64,000 bases of DNA from NCBI GenBank assembly GCA_963922205.1, contig CAWUHX010000086.1, forward strand, positions 620,001 to 684,000, given 5' to 3'. Source of the DNA: Romanomermis culicivorax. Its lineage: Eukaryota > Nematoda > Enoplea > Mermithida > Mermithidae. The notes under the pieces were generated by a model. That model made no database searches, had not been told where the DNA came from, and saw only the letters and a program-made list of their open reading frames with translations. This document shows positions 1 through 11,676 of the stretch, piece after piece. The position numbers and the translations under genes are program-made. Within the stretch, counting starts at the first letter, position 1; each line of letters begins with the position of its first letter.

Positions 1-3000
1 AACAGCGTGCGGCTTATCGGTAGTACGGAAACGCGTATAGTTCGGCAAGCGCTTAGCCTCGCTAGGCAACCGGGGTTTGATTGCTGGCGCGGAACTTGGT
101 GGCAACGGAACTCCAAGGACCGGTTTGGTGGTGATGATCATATGCGGCTGTTGGACCGCAGTAACCGGAGCCGACGTCGGGGCCGTAGGCGGCAGCGACG
201 TGGTGTGGGTTACCGTGGTCGATATGGCGGTTGTCGGAGCCGTGGGCGGCTGCGACGTTACCGTAGGCGTAGTCGAGGGTTTTGCGGGCTCCACGTCCAT
301 AGGAGGTGGCGGGAGCGGAGTTTTAAATTCATCTTTCGGCGGATTCTTTAGAGCTTCCAGGCGGCGCTGGATTTCGGCGTCTCGGTGCAATGGGCTAATA
401 TAGTCGGTTAATTTTGTAGGTGAACGGCGGAAACCGTGGCGATAGTGTTCCTCGTAAAAACCCGTCGTGTGCACCTTACGGGTTTGTTCGCTCTGAGTAC
501 GATGCGGCGGTGCGTCATCGCGGCGTTCGTGTTGGCGGCTATCCCTGCCGGTTGCTGGGGTTTGTTTCGTTTCTTTTCGGTGGCGGTCGTCACGAGAATG
601 AGACTCGTGGTGTGTTTTGGAAGAATCACGTTTGGGTTTCGGCGTTGACGTAGCGTGCGAAGAGCGTTCGGCTTCTTCGCGGGTTCTTTGCTTATCGCGT
701 TGTTCACGGCGTCGAGTGGTGCGCTCACTGGGCGTTCGGCCGCGCTCAGCACGCGAAGTGCTGGGTGGCGGCGTACGCCGTGTACTCGGTTCGTCCGATG
801 TTTTTGTCTTGTGAGATTTGCGGTACGCCGATTCGTCCTGAAGCTGTTGTTTTCTTTTTATCGAATGTTCATACCGCCCGGGTCTTCGGATGGGATTACC
901 ATAGCGATCTAAAGCCGGCACGGACGTGCTGGGTGCCTGTGGGGTTTGGACATCCACAGGCGCCGTCGGCGGCGGTAGAATCGCTGGTTGCTGCGGTTGC
1001 GAGATCGCTTGCGGTTGCGATATGACCGGCGGCGGTAACGGAGCCGGTAATTGCGTGACAGGTTGGGCCATCGCGGGAGCCATTTGAGCTACTTGCGGGG
1101 CCGGAGCGATCAACGTCGGTTGCGGCACCAAAATTTGTTGTATTTGTTCTTTCAACGATTCGGGGAAATCTTTCCATTGGTGCTCAGGAAATAGCATACC
1201 TGGCGGCGGTGGCGGGAAATGATGCGCGGTCAGGGCTGCGGCCAAAGCGTCCCATTGCGGAGCTGAAATAAACTGTTGCGAAAAACGTACAGGAGCACTA
1301 TACCTGGCTGCGGCAACAGTAGCGATAAGCGGAGGTCCCGGCAAAACGGCCGGCGTCACCAAATATATTCGTGGATCCACAGCGGGTGCCGTGGTGATAG
1401 GCGCAGCGGCTGGTTCCATAGAGGCGACGTCCATAGACGTGGATTGGTCCACCATACTTTCTTCGGGTATGTCAGTTAACATTTGCTCTGACGTCATTGT
1501 CTCGGAGTCAATCGCGGCGGGTTGGACGGGTGTGGACTCGTCCATCGGGGCCGGAGCGATGTTGGAAATTTCGTCTAGCGTCAATTTCAGGAAATCGTTG
1601 ATTTGCGTGGCAGTTGCGGTAATATCGGAAGGCGCGGGTACCATAGGAAGGGCCGACACGTCGGTTGACGGCGGCAGCTTCGCTATGTTGAGGTCGAAAA
1701 TTGGCGTTTCAAGTAGTTCATCGTCGGCGGGTTCAACTTCAACGTCGGTGGGGCGGTCGAGGAGTTCCTCGGCGGTGAGCGTGTGCACCGAAGCCATAGT
1801 CGGCATGGGGTACGCATACACCGGCGCGGGGAACGAAAGGCGGTTTTGATGGTCGATGAGCGCGATGAACGTCGAATAAAAATGGAAACGGCTATGTGGA
1901 TTGGCCGTGTAATCGTTTTCATCGATTTCGACTTCTTCGACCGACGTTTCCATGTGGAAGTTTTCGTCGAACACGATCGGGCGTAACGCGAAACGGTTGC
2001 ATATGTACGTGCTCGAGTCGGCCGAAAAACTGGGCTCGCGTTCCGGAATGCGGTTCATCCAAGTCGTGAGGAGCGAATTGGGGTTGCCGTCGCTGCGGTA
2101 CCACATGCACTCGTAGAACACGGCACGTGTATCTGGCGTCATTGATTGCGCGTGGCGGAGGAGGACGTCATTGACCCAGGCGTATTCCGCGGCGGAGCAT
2201 GGTGAAGCTAGAAGCGCTGCTAACGGCATAAAAGTCGTTAGCTTCCGGAACCATTCTCCATCAATCTGTAAAAAATTAAGGATGGTTGAGGGGTGATAAC
2301 GATAATGGGTACCGTTATAAGTGCGCTCGCGTAGGGGTTGGTCGGCGGCTACGCGTTCGGTCCAAAGATCGTCGACTTCGTGGGGAAGCGGCGGCAAGTT
2401 GGGATCGTTGTAAGGCATACGATCGCGGACGGCCAACTTGTATATCGGTGACAGCGGGAAGTTGAGCAACTCGATGATGCGGTGGGTGAGATTGCTTTTC
2501 ATGGCCGACGTAACGGCTGCTTGAAGACGTTTAGGATCATCGAACACTGATTGCGGTTTTAGAGCCGGGTCTTCGTCGTCGGAGACGTCTGGGGACTTGT
2601 TCCATTCGTCTTTCTGTTTCTTTTTCTTCTTTTTCGGCACTTTCGGAACGGGAAGAAGCTTCGGGTGAGTTGTCCGCGTCAAGGATTTGACGTCTTTGAA
2701 ACCGTTGGGAACCGTTCCTAAACAGAAAGACCGACCGTGGTCGGACGATGTGCAATCATACATAAAAAATTTGTATGCGGAAAGAACTTCATCTCGCATA
2801 ATCGCGGGCAAGGCCACTTGTGACGTAGTCGGGTAGATCCGGTTGGCGTAGTCGGGAGGCAAGACATCCGACAGCGCGACGTTGTGAAAAGTGGCGATGA
2901 CGTACTCGGCGAGGTGGTCGATTTCGGCGGCGTCCAACGAGTCGTGGGGGAACAACGCGGGCGCGTTGTAGACCTCGGGGATGAAGCCGTAACGACCGAA

Positions 3001-3816
3001 TGCCAGGAACAATAACAGCGGATAGTAGGCGTCGAGGGCCGCGTAGGCCAAAACGTCGGATTGTAGAAACGACGTTGCTGGATTGTTGAAAAAGCGTAGA
3101 GCGTGAGGAAAGCGCAAGGTGAGCTTTGAGACGTCTAGCGCCCACATTGCGGAGACTGTGGCTTTGAGCGTGCGTTTTTCCGGAAAGAAACCGATTCGGC
3201 GGGCCAACTCGTACAGTGACGGCGATATGTCGATATTGCGGATGACGCGGTACGCGTCGAAGTGGATTGCTTTCACGACGGGATCTTTGTTTTTCTTTTG
3301 CCGGTCGGTGCGAAATTGAGTGCCCAGAAGCGCGTAGATTCCCGCCCAGTCGTCGGCTCCATCGAAAGAGACTACGATGGTGTGGTCGCCGTCGACTAGG
3401 GCGAAAAGCGCGGTCCAATCTTCTGGGGTGGCGGTGAACGTTTCGAAGACGAACATTGTGCCATTCGGAAACGCGAGTTGAACGTAGCGGGGGTAACTAG
3501 ACGCCGTGAGGTCGGCTGGCATTTGAACGGTGCATTGAAATTGTTTGAAATCGGCGGCCGAGATGGATTCGGTGTCAAAGCCGACCAGCGTGTAGCCACG
3601 GAAGTTTGGTGTGGGTTGGACGGCCAAGGCCTGTCCCAAACTTCCGGGTGAAAGGAAAATCGGCGGCGGCAAGACGTTCGGGGGTCGCGCGTACATGGAA
3701 ATGTACCACGACTCTAAATCGGCGACGCGAGTTAGGCGTTTGACGTTGTTTTCTAAACAAGAGCGAATGTGATACTCATCAGTGGCACATGGGACGCCAC
3801 GTCGAATGAACGACAT
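1..3816 (-). CDS. Retrotransposon A second polyprotein: DEDDy 3'-5' exonuclease, shared unknown domain, low-complexity tail (3' end outside window)
   Basis: From the ATG at 3816 the frame is open through all 1272 codons to base 1, so the protein is truncated only by the window. Residues about 75-290 form a DnaQ-fold exonuclease of the WRN/RNase D type. Motif Exo I is GFDTES (D81, E83), Exo II is SFDGADDW (D155 or D156), and Exo III is [10 protein letters not shown] (Y258, D262), so the four acidic residues and the tyrosine of the DEDDy class are present. A run of six lysines (about 395-400) could be a nuclear signal. Residues about 480-690 align with the second accessory frame of retrotransposon B, for example the CSAAEYAWV block. 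After that come acidic/proline-rich (690-960), Arg/Glu/His-rich (970-1110) and Pro/Thr-rich segments. It starts 1 kb downstream of pol. The exonuclease call follows from the motifs. Its use by the element is inference. Confidence 0.85.
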   Translation of the reverse strand, partial: MSFIRRGVPCATDEYHIRSCLENNVKRLTRVADLESWYISMYARPPNVLPPPIFLSPGSLGQALAVQPTPNFRGYTLVGFDTESISAADFKQFQCTVQMPADLTASSYPRYVQLAFPNGTMFVFETFTATPEDWTALFALVDGDHTIVVSFDGADDWAGIYALLGTQFRTDRQKKNKDPVVKAIHFDAYRVIRNIDISPSLYELARRIGFFPEKRTLKATVSAMWALDVSKLTLRFPHALRFFNNPATSFLQSDVLAYAALDAYYPLLLFLAFGRYGFIPEVYNAPALFPHDSLDAAEIDHLAEYVIATFHNVALSDVLPPDYANRIYPTTSQVALPAIMRDEVLSAYKFFMYDCTSSDHGRSFCLGTVPNGFKDVKSLTRTTHPKLLPVPKVPKKKKKKQKDEWNKSPDVSDDEDPALKPQSVFDDPKRLQAAVTSAMKSNLTHRIIELLNFPLSPIYKLAVRDRMPYNDPNLPPLPHEVDDLWTERVAADQPLRERTYNGTHYRYHPSTILNFLQIDGEWFRKLTTFMPLAALLASPCSAAEYAWVNDVLLRHAQSMTPDTRAVFYECMWYRSDGNPNSLLTTWMNRIPEREPSFSADSSTYICNRFALRPIVFDENFHMETSVEEVEIDENDYTANPHSRFHFYSTFIALIDHQNRLSFPAPVYAYPMPTMASVHTLTAEELLDRPTDVEVEPADDELLETPIFDLNIAKLPPSTDVSALPMVPAPSDITATATQINDFLKLTLDEISNIAPAPMDESTPVQPAAIDSETMTSEQMLTDIPEESMVDQSTSMDVASMEPAAAPITTAPAVDPRIYLVTPAVLPGPPLIATVAAARYSAPVRFSQQFISAPQWDALAAALTAHHFPPPPPGMLFPEHQWKDFPESLKEQIQQILVPQPTLIAPAPQVAQMAPAMAQPVTQLPAPLPPPVISQPQAISQPQQPAILPPPTAPVDVQTPQAPSTSVPALDRYGNPIRRPGRYEHSIKRKQQLQDESAYRKSHKTKTSDEPSTRRTPPPSTSRAERGRTPSERTTRRREQRDKQRTREEAERSSHATSTPKPKRDSSKTHHESHSRDDRHRKETKQTPATGRDSRQHERRDDAPPHRTQSEQTRKVHTTGFYEEHYRHGFRRSPTKLTDYISPLHRDAEIQRRLEALKNPPKDEFKTPLPPPPMDVEPAKPSTTPTVTSQPPTAPTTAISTTVTHTTSLPPTAPTSAPVTAVQQPHMIITTKPVLGVPLPPSSAPAIKPRLPSEAKRLPNYTRFRTTDKPHAV

Positions 3817-4811
3817 GGGGTTTTAAGGGTGATGTAAACGTGAACCAAGAGGGAAACGGTGTGGTGTCGTCAATTCGTTAGAAGGACATATGCTTTGAGG
3901 CGGCGTTGGCTTGGGCGGCGATGTCACCTTGATGGGCGCACGTGGACAACTGGATCGGGCTACGGTAGCGAGATAACGAGAGTTGTGGTATGCGGAGATC
4001 AAGGCAGCGGCCGGTTGTGGACTGAGAAGGCCACAACTTGACGATGACGGGATCGCGGCGGCTGACCATGGAACTCTGACCCAAGACTACAGAGGGGGAG
4101 GTACTCATGGGGTCCCAAGCAAAAGCATGCAAGTATAAGCAGCAAAAGCATAAAATGAGAAAATACCGTCGCAGGCGAAACTTAAATCGTTTTGGTGGGG
4201 CTGCCGTTCGGCCCAGCGGACGTAACGTTCGTTTACGTTTATCGATTCGCGATACGGCGGAGGGTCGTTGGCCGTGGAAGATGATGCGGTCGACGGCGTC
4301 GTCATATTGAAAAAATAAAATTTTTGAGAGCGGCTGGAAAATGCGACTATTGCTGATGGAAGCGAAAGATGGAAATGAAATAGTAAAAGAATAAGCCGCT
4401 GAAAGGTGAAAAAAGTGTAAAGTAGGAAAATGCAAACACTATCATTACGAAAAGCAACACAAACACCACTATGTTAATGGAGAGTAAAATCAACCTTTCC
4501 CAATTAGTCTTATGAGAGTGATAGCGGCCAGGGTCGGGCGGAAGTAAACCGAATGGCCTCGCGCCAAACAGAACCTAACATTATAGAAGAAACCCCCTCT
4601 TATTGTGTAAGTGTGGAAACCGAGACCGGGTGTAAAGTGACATTGTAAAGTCGGTTGAGGGCAAAAACGATGGATTGCGTGGAAACGTTGGAACTGCCGT
4701 GCATCGTTGCTCGTTATCGAGGTCGCCATGATCTAAATTAAACAAACACAAAGACTATGTACAACGCGGCGTGATGAGCGCCGTATCACAAAAAGGAAAT
4801 TTCAAAGCGAA
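3817..4811 (-). other. Spacer between pol and the exonuclease frame, with a small possible ORF
   Basis: This 1 kb stretch separates the pol stop from the ATG of the exonuclease frame. Two overlapping minus-strand ORFs lie in it: 4435-3878 (185 codons, with a hydrophobic stretch RRYFLILCFCCLYLHAF) and 4305-4105 (66 codons, with an NDPPPYRES motif followed by a hydrophobic segment GIFSFYAFAAYTCMLLLG). At most one is real. PPxY motifs recruit WW-domain ubiquitin ligases in viral Gag and Env proteins, but one short motif is weak evidence. The spacer more probably holds the splice or promoter signals needed to express the downstream frame. I cannot identify them with confidence. Confidence 0.3.
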
Positions 4812-7800
4812 CTATTGCCGGCGGGAAGTGTGGGGCGTGCGGGGTCCGCCTTCTTCGTTGTCAAAAGTATTCTTTGCCGGTCGTGGGATGAACGGTTTTA
4901 GACGCGTTATGGAGACGGTCTGCGGGCGGCCGGGCGCGTCGAGTGCGTCAATGGTAACAACGTTTTCGGCTGCGCGGGAAGCGTCCGTGATGAGGAAAGG
5001 CCCGATGAAGTCGGGTTGAATTTTGTTGGCTTTTCGCGTGTTGGTCAAGAGAACTAAGTCGTTGACGGCGAAGTCGCGTCTTCGAGCTTTGCGGTCAAAA
5101 TATTCTTTGCTGGCGGCGGCTGCGGCATCGAGGTTAGCTTTGATCTTTTCGTGCATCTTAAGTTGGGCTTGCGTTAGAATATGTTGATAAGCGTCGTAAT
5201 TCAAGGGCAAGGTGAGACGGCGGGCGCAATCGTAGTCGAAAGTGATGCGCGGTTCATATCCTCGTAATAAACTAAACGGCGAATGTCGTGTGGCTGTATG
5301 CGGCGTGGCGTTGTAAGCGAACACGGCGTAGGGCAGGTATCGCTCCCAGTTGTCTGGATCGTCAGCGGTATACTTTTTGAGTTGGGCGATCAATGTTTGA
5401 TTGAAACGTTCGACCATTCCGTTGCACTGGGGGTGGTACGCCGTTGTCTTGACTTTTCGAATTTTGAGAAGTTCACAAATATCTTGCATGAGTTTTGACG
5501 TAAAGCATCCACCTTGATCGGAAAGGAGTACAAGTGGGCTACCGTGCGTAAGGACGACGTTGTTGATAAAACATTCCACTATTGTTGAGGCTCTCTGATC
5601 CGGAATCGGGTGCGCGGATACGAATTTCGTAAAGTAATCCTGAAAAACAATAACGTAGGGACGCTTCTCACCTACTGGCGAAATGTTGACGATGTCGGTT
5701 GCCACGATTTCGAATGGGTGTTTGGGTTGAATTGGCAACAACGGCGGAGGCGGTGACGTGCGCGGTGTTGTTAGTTGGCAAATTTTACAGGTTTTGATCC
5801 AATCCCGAACGTCTTCTTCCATGCGGGGCCACCAAAAGTGAGCTTTAATGGCGGCTAGCGTACGATTGGTTCCTTGGTGATTCAAAATCTTTGCGCCGTG
5901 GAATTGATGAAGAGTTTGGTCGACCAATGAGGCAGGTACGACTAATTGCTTGACATCTTTGATATGCCGGTACAAAAGTTGATCTTCGAGGAAGAAAATT
6001 GGCGGGTGTTTGGCGGCATTATCCATCTTGAGAGAGGCGATGATTTTCGTTATGGCTGGATCTGCGGCTTGAGCTTTTAAAACATCTTCGTGAGCGGCGA
6101 TCGTAATGGCTTCGGCCGGAGGCGGTTCGTGGTCGGCATCCTTAGGCATTGAATTAGAGAGTGTGGGTGAACTGATGGTCTTTCTTGTCATCGCACGGGT
6201 GATGGCGTTGATTTCGGCGTCGACTTCCGTGAATAGTGGAGCCACTGCTGGGCGTGTTTCCGGTACCGTTAAGTCGGTTTCCGTAGTTGCACCAGCAGGG
6301 TGAAAATTTTCACGGAAGATCTTGGCGGTCAAGTTTTCGGCGTTTTGGGTCGGGCATTTGTCGCGGTCATCTTTCCTAGATAAAAAATCAGCGCAAGCGT
6401 TATCCTTACCTTTAACATATTCCACTTTGTAATCGTAATCTTGTAAGCTGATCGCGAAGCGCTGAAGTCGTGAATTGCGGTGTTTCTCGTCTTTGAGCCA
6501 TTCTAGCGGCTTGTGGTCGGTGCGAACAATAACTTTCTGGCCATACACATAGTGGCGGTACATCCGGAAGCCGTATACAATGGCGAGGCATTCACGCTCA
6601 GTTGTACTGTAGCGGGTTTCGGCATCGGTGAGTACGCGACTATTGTAGGCGATGACCCATTGATCGTTTTCGTTTTCTTGATACAGAATTGCTCCGATGG
6701 CGGTCGTACTAGCGTCGGTTTGAATAACGAATTGAGCTTTGCCATCGTAAACCGGGTAGCGGAGAAAGGGCGACGATGTAAGGGCTGTTTTGATGCCTTT
6801 GAAAGCGGCGTGATGTTCATCCGTGGCGAAATATTGGGCGTCTTTGCGTAGGAGGCCGTACAAAGGACTGGACAATGTCGCCAAATTCGGAATGAAGCGC
6901 TTGCACCATTGAACTAGACCTAAAAAACTTTGCATACCTTTTTTAGTCTTCGGAAATTCGTATTCGGCGATTGCTTTGACTTTCTCGGGATCGGCGGCGA
7001 TTCCGCGGGCGCTAAGAAGGTGTCCCAAGAATTTTACTTGCGGCGGCAGGAACTCGCATTTGTCGGGTCGAAGCGTAAGGTTGGCCGCGCGGAGGGCGTC
7101 AAAAACGATTTGAAGGTGTTCCAAATGCTCTTCAAACGAATTCGAAAAAATAATAATATCATCTATGTAAACGAGGCAAATTTTCCAAATGTACGGGCGG
7201 AGAATTCTTTCCATTAAACGTTGAAACTCGGCGGGCGCGTTTTTCAAGCCGAAAGGCAAAACTTTGAATCGAAACAAACCTTCTTGGCAAATGAAGGTTG
7301 TTTTGTCACGGGAATCGACGTCGAGGGGTACTTGCCAATACCCGGCTTTGAGGTCGAGCGTGGTGAAGAATTTTGCGTGTCCCATTGCGTCCAAGTAGTC
7401 GTCGATGCGCGGGATTGGGAATTTGTCGCTCGGCGTAACATCGTTGATTCCGCGGTAGTCAACAACGGGTCTCCAAGAGCCATCTTTTTTCTTTACCAAA
7501 AATAGCGGTGCGGCCCAGGGCGAGCGAGATGGTTCGATAAAATCGTTGTCAAGCATTTCTTGGATATGGCGGCGTACAATCGGTCTTTGTTCCATCGCGG
7601 CGCGGTAGTAATGGCGGGAAACTGGTTTTGCGGTGCCGGTATCGATGCTGACGGTTAATTCGCTGGTAATAGTTGGTTTATCGCCGGGGAGGCTGAAAAC
7701 ATCGCGGTGCTGTCGGAGCATCTTGAGGGCCCTCTCTTTTTGCGCGGTAGAAACGTACGTCTTTTCCGTCATTTTGTTCAGGGCGTATTCCAGCTTTTGT

Positions 7801-10800
7801 TGAGCGGTGTTGCCAGGGAATGACTTGTCCAATGCGGCCGGCTCGTGGTCGGTTAAGTCGCGGTCGGCGGCGGCGGTTGCTATCTGACAATCGGCGTGGG
7901 TTTCGGAATACTCCAGCGTGTGCTTTGCCATCGCAATGAGTTGGTTTGGTCGTAGTTTTATACTGTTCGGCGTATTGTTGATGAAAAGGAGCGGACAATG
8001 GCCGTTGGTGATGTTGACCACTGCGGTTTCGACTGGGAGCTCTGCGGCAACGTTATCCGTGGCGAGTGGTTGTACAATCACGTCGGGCACTGTCGCCGAT
8101 GTTGTGGGAAAAACGCTACTTTTGACCCATTGTTGGCAGTGCGGTGAAATCGAAATGGACACTTGGGCGACGAGAAAAATTGGTTCGGCAAGCTCTGTAA
8201 CCTCCAACCGCCTAGGGGGCGGTTGGTGTGGACCAGGTTGAGCCTGCCGAGTCGGTTGTTCGACTTCGATTTCTTCGGGTTGACTAAAAATATCAGATTT
8301 ATCATCATAACAACTTACTCGTTCGTCTTCTGGTATCTCTTCTAAAACGTTGTCGTTAGCGGTGTTGAGAAATAATTCCGTTTGCGGGCGGATCGAGGCG
8401 ATTACTTTGAGCGGCAGTTTAACGTCTTGAATTTCGATATAATTGTCTTTGAAATTTAAAATGGCGTGGATATCGGGGTGCGCGAGGAAATCGGTTCCGA
8501 TGATGAATTGATCGTTTCCGTCGTCGTCAAGGATTACGCATTTGATCATGTGCTCTCCGAAGGCGGATTCCATTGTGACAACTACCGGGCCGTGAGCGTT
8601 GACTACGGCGCCGTCGGCTACTTTAATTTTTCCACATATCGGGAGTTGAAGCGATTGCTTGTCGAAGGCGCGTTTGACCAAACCTGATGATAGTACGGAA
8701 CATTGGGCACCTGTGTCGATGAGCGCGTGTGCTTTGACGGCTCCTATTTTGATTGGGATTTGAAAGGCTCTTGTAGAAGCGTATTTGCGGACAAACGATT
8801 TGGAAGATGGCGTTAGATTATCAATTTGACAAACGGACGAACGAATATGACAGGGATCTTGAAAAGCGCGGCCTGTTGCGTTCCAACGGACGATGCCGGG
8901 GCTGACAATGGGCGCGGCGGAAGCGATTTCTTTAGATGGAACAACCATATTGGCCGCGGACGTTGAATGATTGTTGACGCGTGTTTCGAGCGTCGGTACA
9001 AGCGCGGTGTTTGGTGCCGGAAGGGCGGGTAGGGTGATTTGCATTTCTGAAGATTGAGAACTGGCGCGTGATGAATCCGTTGGCGTTGTGACGTATGGAG
9101 CCGGTACCGCGTTGTAATGAATATGTTGTTCCCAGGGCGCCGGAAACTGATGGTTCGGGTAGACGGCGTAGGTGTTCTGAACAAAATCATTTGGGCGTTG
9201 CATAGGAATACCTTCATAGAAATGGTTTCGCGCGCCGCGGGCGTAGTTCGCTCCACGTTGGGGCGGTCCTCCGCGGCGGGGTCGCCAATCGCGTTGTCCA
9301 CGGACGTCGTTTGAATTATTTCGGAAGTCAACTTGCCGTGGGTGGGCGGCATAATTTGAGCGATTTGGTTCAATTCGGGCTTGTTGTTGAGCGTTTTGCC
9401 GTTTGAGCCAGACGCAATCTTCTGTGTTGTGAGTGCGGGATTTGTGAGCGTCGCACCACAGACCTGTAGGTTGCGCCGGGCGTGCGCGGTCTCTGCTGGC
9501 GGATCGGTCAAAACGGTTTGCGTACGGCTCTCTGTTTTGAGATGGATGGCGCGGACTTTGTTGCCTATTGTTGGGTACCGTTTCTTCAGGGCGTTGTCGA
9601 GATTTTCTTTCTTCATAGTCGCGGTCGTATCGTTGAATCAATTGTTCCAGGAGCATCTCCGTGCGCGGTGGTTGCGGCGGCGGTGGTTCAATTGCTTGTG
9701 GTTGGAAAGAGACGAATTTATTAGGCTGCATCCCCGTGTTTTGCGTCCTGCGGTTCATTGAGGGAGAGCGCTCGCGGTAGCGGTTTTGAGGACGGTCCAT
9801 GCTGCGGCGGCGTTCAAAACGGCGATCAAACGGTTGCGGCGACTTCGGAGGCGGTGCATCTTGATCGGCTTGATTTACCAGAATGGGTCGTTCCGCAGTT
9901 CCGATTTCGGCTTTAGTTGCGTTGAGGACACTACGGGCTTTGGCTACGGCGTCGGCCAGTTGTTGAACATTTGTGAAACCCTTTGCTTGTTCGCCAATTG
10001 TGAGTTGATAGAAAACAGGCATTTTTGTCAAAAAGGTATCAATTACTTGTTTATGCCGGAAAGTTTGATCTTCATGCTGATACAATAGTTGTACATAAGT
10101 CATTACCTTACTCAAGAATGCGGCGGGTTCCTCTCCAGCTTCTGGTGTGATTGACGCAAGTTCACGTTTAAGAGTCATCGGGTTGCAATCGGGCGCCAAC
10201 TGGAACATAAGCAAATGTTTGGCGTCTTCGTACCGCGTCATATCTTGGATCATGTCGCTCGGCGTATCGCGGGTGAGTCGGCGGAGGGCACTCATCTTTA
10301 CGTGATTGGAGGCGTCGTAGCCGAACTCATTTTCCAGTCGTATGAAGAAGCGTAACAGGCGTTTATTCGTTGCGGCGCCGTCAATTATCAACGGATGCAT
10401 ATTGTCGACGATTGTTTTGATGCGGCTATCTTCTTCACGATGAGACGTGCGCGGCATGTCGTACCGAGGATGCGGGTGTTCATAATAATCGTCGGGTGGA
10501 TAATCTGAAAAGCCAAATTGGTTTGCCGCGGGCGGTGGGCGTCTTTGAAGCGCGGAGCGGTGTAAATCGTCATCGGCGCGCGTACTGCGGGCGAATTCGT
10601 TATTATACAAGGTATCCGTCGACGGTGCTTTGGGTTTGACCTGGTTTGGTAGCCTGCCAAAGACTGGAGCCGGTTCAGTTTCACGGAGAGTTTCGTTAGG
10701 GATATAAACATCTCTTGTCTCCTCGCCGTGAAACCGTGAGGACACCGGCGGCGGTCTTGGTGTAGGCGGATTACGCGCGTGCGTCGCGGCGGCAGTTGTG

Positions 10801-11540
10801 GAAATCAATTGTTGCATTTGCTCGGCGAGCGCGGCGAAACGCGCGTTAGTGGCTTTTGTTTGTTCGTGAATTTCGCGTTGAACGCGTAATTGTTGGGCTT
10901 GGAATTGATCGGAGACGGCGCCGATAATTTGATCAATGGTTTGTACCGTGGGGACATTGTTAGTTATACGCGCGGCGGCGGTGTTTAATTGTTCCAGCGC
11001 GTCGCGTGCTTCTATGCGAAAATTTTGGACTTCGTTGGCGTTTGCGATAGCGAGACTGCTGCGGTGATCATTTGTTGAAGCACGGGTGGCGGCTGGGGCT
11101 TGCGGCGGTTCGATATTGACAAAGGATTCGGAAGAGTCGGTTCTGGCGACAATTTGGTCATCATTACTTCGAGCCGGCGCGGGCGGTGGCGGCATTTGCG
11201 ATGCGGGCGGCGCGTTGAGACGATTTTCGGCGGTGGCATGAGTATTTTGGTGTCCAAACCGCGGAGTTTGGGAATTGTTGGTCGCCGCGGTTGCGGGAAT
11301 GAGCGGTGCTTGCGGCTGTGCCGTCCCGTCCAGTGCGGGAGTGCTGAAATTAGACAAGGGCGGATTATGGGGCGGGAGGCTTACCGCGGGGACCGCTGCC
11401 GATTGCGATATATTTGACGGTCGCGGCAACATCATCTGATCAAAACTTAAAGCGCGGCGTGCGGCTGTGGCGGCGTTGGGAGAACTGGAACGCGACGGAA
11501 ATCGAGTGAAGTCCGGCGGTGTGTGGCTTACCGTTGGCAT
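4812..11540 (-). CDS. gag-pol: Retrotransposon A Gag-Pol polyprotein (Ty3/Gypsy type)
   Basis: One uninterrupted frame of 2242 codons from the first ATG (11540); the frame is also open for 40 codons upstream but without an ATG. Gag includes a capsid-like helical region around residues 430-600 and a zinc knuckle [14 protein letters not shown] (about 694), spaced C-X2-H-X4-H-X4-C instead of CCHC. The aspartic protease has LIDTGAQ (about 939). Reverse transcriptase shows [13 protein letters not shown] (about 1389) and [10 protein letters not shown] (about 1455). RNase H has FVIQTDAS (about 1606). Integrase has an HHCC zinc finger (about 1875-1910) and DDE positions in [12 protein letters not shown] and NGMVERFNQ (about 1945, 2003, 2042). 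A GPF motif lies near the C-terminus and I see no chromodomain. Gag and Pol share one frame, so their ratio must be set by processing or another means. Confidence 0.95.
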   Translation of the reverse strand: MPTVSHTPPDFTRFPSRSSSPNAATAARRALSFDQMMLPRPSNISQSAAVPAVSLPPHNPPLSNFSTPALDGTAQPQAPLIPATAATNNSQTPRFGHQNTHATAENRLNAPPASQMPPPPAPARSNDDQIVARTDSSESFVNIEPPQAPAATRASTNDHRSSLAIANANEVQNFRIEARDALEQLNTAAARITNNVPTVQTIDQIIGAVSDQFQAQQLRVQREIHEQTKATNARFAALAEQMQQLISTTAAATHARNPPTPRPPPVSSRFHGEETRDVYIPNETLRETEPAPVFGRLPNQVKPKAPSTDTLYNNEFARSTRADDDLHRSALQRRPPPAANQFGFSDYPPDDYYEHPHPRYDMPRTSHREEDSRIKTIVDNMHPLIIDGAATNKRLLRFFIRLENEFGYDASNHVKMSALRRLTRDTPSDMIQDMTRYEDAKHLLMFQLAPDCNPMTLKRELASITPEAGEEPAAFLSKVMTYVQLLYQHEDQTFRHKQVIDTFLTKMPVFYQLTIGEQAKGFTNVQQLADAVAKARSVLNATKAEIGTAERPILVNQADQDAPPPKSPQPFDRRFERRRSMDRPQNRYRERSPSMNRRTQNTGMQPNKFVSFQPQAIEPPPPQPPRTEMLLEQLIQRYDRDYEERKSRQRPEETVPNNRQQSPRHPSQNREPYANRFDRSASRDRARPAQPTGLWCDAHKSRTHNTEDCVWLKRQNAQQQARIEPNRSNYAAHPRQVDFRNNSNDVRGQRDWRPRRGGPPQRGANYARGARNHFYEGIPMQRPNDFVQNTYAVYPNHQFPAPWEQHIHYNAVPAPYVTTPTDSSRASSQSSEMQITLPALPAPNTALVPTLETRVNNHSTSAANMVVPSKEIASAAPIVSPGIVRWNATGRAFQDPCHIRSSVCQIDNLTPSSKSFVRKYASTRAFQIPIKIGAVKAHALIDTGAQCSVLSSGLVKRAFDKQSLQLPICGKIKVADGAVVNAHGPVVVTMESAFGEHMIKCVILDDDGNDQFIIGTDFLAHPDIHAILNFKDNYIEIQDVKLPLKVIASIRPQTELFLNTANDNVLEEIPEDERVSCYDDKSDIFSQPEEIEVEQPTRQAQPGPHQPPPRRLEVTELAEPIFLVAQVSISISPHCQQWVKSSVFPTTSATVPDVIVQPLATDNVAAELPVETAVVNITNGHCPLLFINNTPNSIKLRPNQLIAMAKHTLEYSETHADCQIATAAADRDLTDHEPAALDKSFPGNTAQQKLEYALNKMTEKTYVSTAQKERALKMLRQHRDVFSLPGDKPTITSELTVSIDTGTAKPVSRHYYRAAMEQRPIVRRHIQEMLDNDFIEPSRSPWAAPLFLVKKKDGSWRPVVDYRGINDVTPSDKFPIPRIDDYLDAMGHAKFFTTLDLKAGYWQVPLDVDSRDKTTFICQEGLFRFKVLPFGLKNAPAEFQRLMERILRPYIWKICLVYIDDIIIFSNSFEEHLEHLQIVFDALRAANLTLRPDKCEFLPPQVKFLGHLLSARGIAADPEKVKAIAEYEFPKTKKGMQSFLGLVQWCKRFIPNLATLSSPLYGLLRKDAQYFATDEHHAAFKGIKTALTSSPFLRYPVYDGKAQFVIQTDASTTAIGAILYQENENDQWVIAYNSRVLTDAETRYSTTERECLAIVYGFRMYRHYVYGQKVIVRTDHKPLEWLKDEKHRNSRLQRFAISLQDYDYKVEYVKGKDNACADFLSRKDDRDKCPTQNAENLTAKIFRENFHPAGATTETDLTVPETRPAVAPLFTEVDAEINAITRAMTRKTISSPTLSNSMPKDADHEPPPAEAITIAAHEDVLKAQAADPAITKIIASLKMDNAAKHPPIFFLEDQLLYRHIKDVKQLVVPASLVDQTLHQFHGAKILNHQGTNRTLAAIKAHFWWPRMEEDVRDWIKTCKICQLTTPRTSPPPPLLPIQPKHPFEIVATDIVNISPVGEKRPYVIVFQDYFTKFVSAHPIPDQRASTIVECFINNVVLTHGSPLVLLSDQGGCFTSKLMQDICELLKIRKVKTTAYHPQCNGMVERFNQTLIAQLKKYTADDPDNWERYLPYAVFAYNATPHTATRHSPFSLLRGYEPRITFDYDCARRLTLPLNYDAYQHILTQAQLKMHEKIKANLDAAAAASKEYFDRKARRRDFAVNDLVLLTNTRKANKIQPDFIGPFLITDASRAAENVVTIDALDAPGRPQTVSITRLKPFIPRPAKNTFDNEEGGPRTPHTSRRQ

Positions 11541-11676
11541 CTTTTTTCTCAAGGTATAATAACCTCGTTTGTACCCTTTGGCGCAGCTACGGCGGGGTCG
11601 AATTTTGAATACTTTAATTTCTTCGGATGCAACGCAACAGCGGGGAGCGGCAACGTACAATCCAAACGGTCACCAG
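11541..11676 (-). promoter_or_regulatory. Primer-binding site and gag leader of retrotransposon A
   Basis: Read on the minus strand, the LTR end ...AACA is followed by one C and then TGGTGACCGTTTGG (11675 downward). Retrotransposon B has TGGTGACTTGTAC in the same place, one base after its LTR. Starting with TGG, complementary to the CCA tail of a tRNA, is typical of an LTR-element primer-binding site. I do not assign the tRNA. The gag ATG follows about 130 bases later. Confidence 0.6.

Noticed and set aside
7-3760. Arg-rich and other short ORFs on both strands of the first 3.8 kb
   Set aside because: They are shadows of the long minus-strand frame from 3816 to base 1, which has recognisable motifs and no stop.
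3878-4435. Envelope gene of element A
   Set aside because: Too short, no signal peptide, cleavage site or conserved cysteines; at best a small accessory ORF.
8813-9616. 267-codon minus-strand ORF inside gag-pol of element A
   Set aside because: Overlaps the protease/zinc-knuckle region in another frame and has no domain; the G+C-rich composition makes long chance ORFs.
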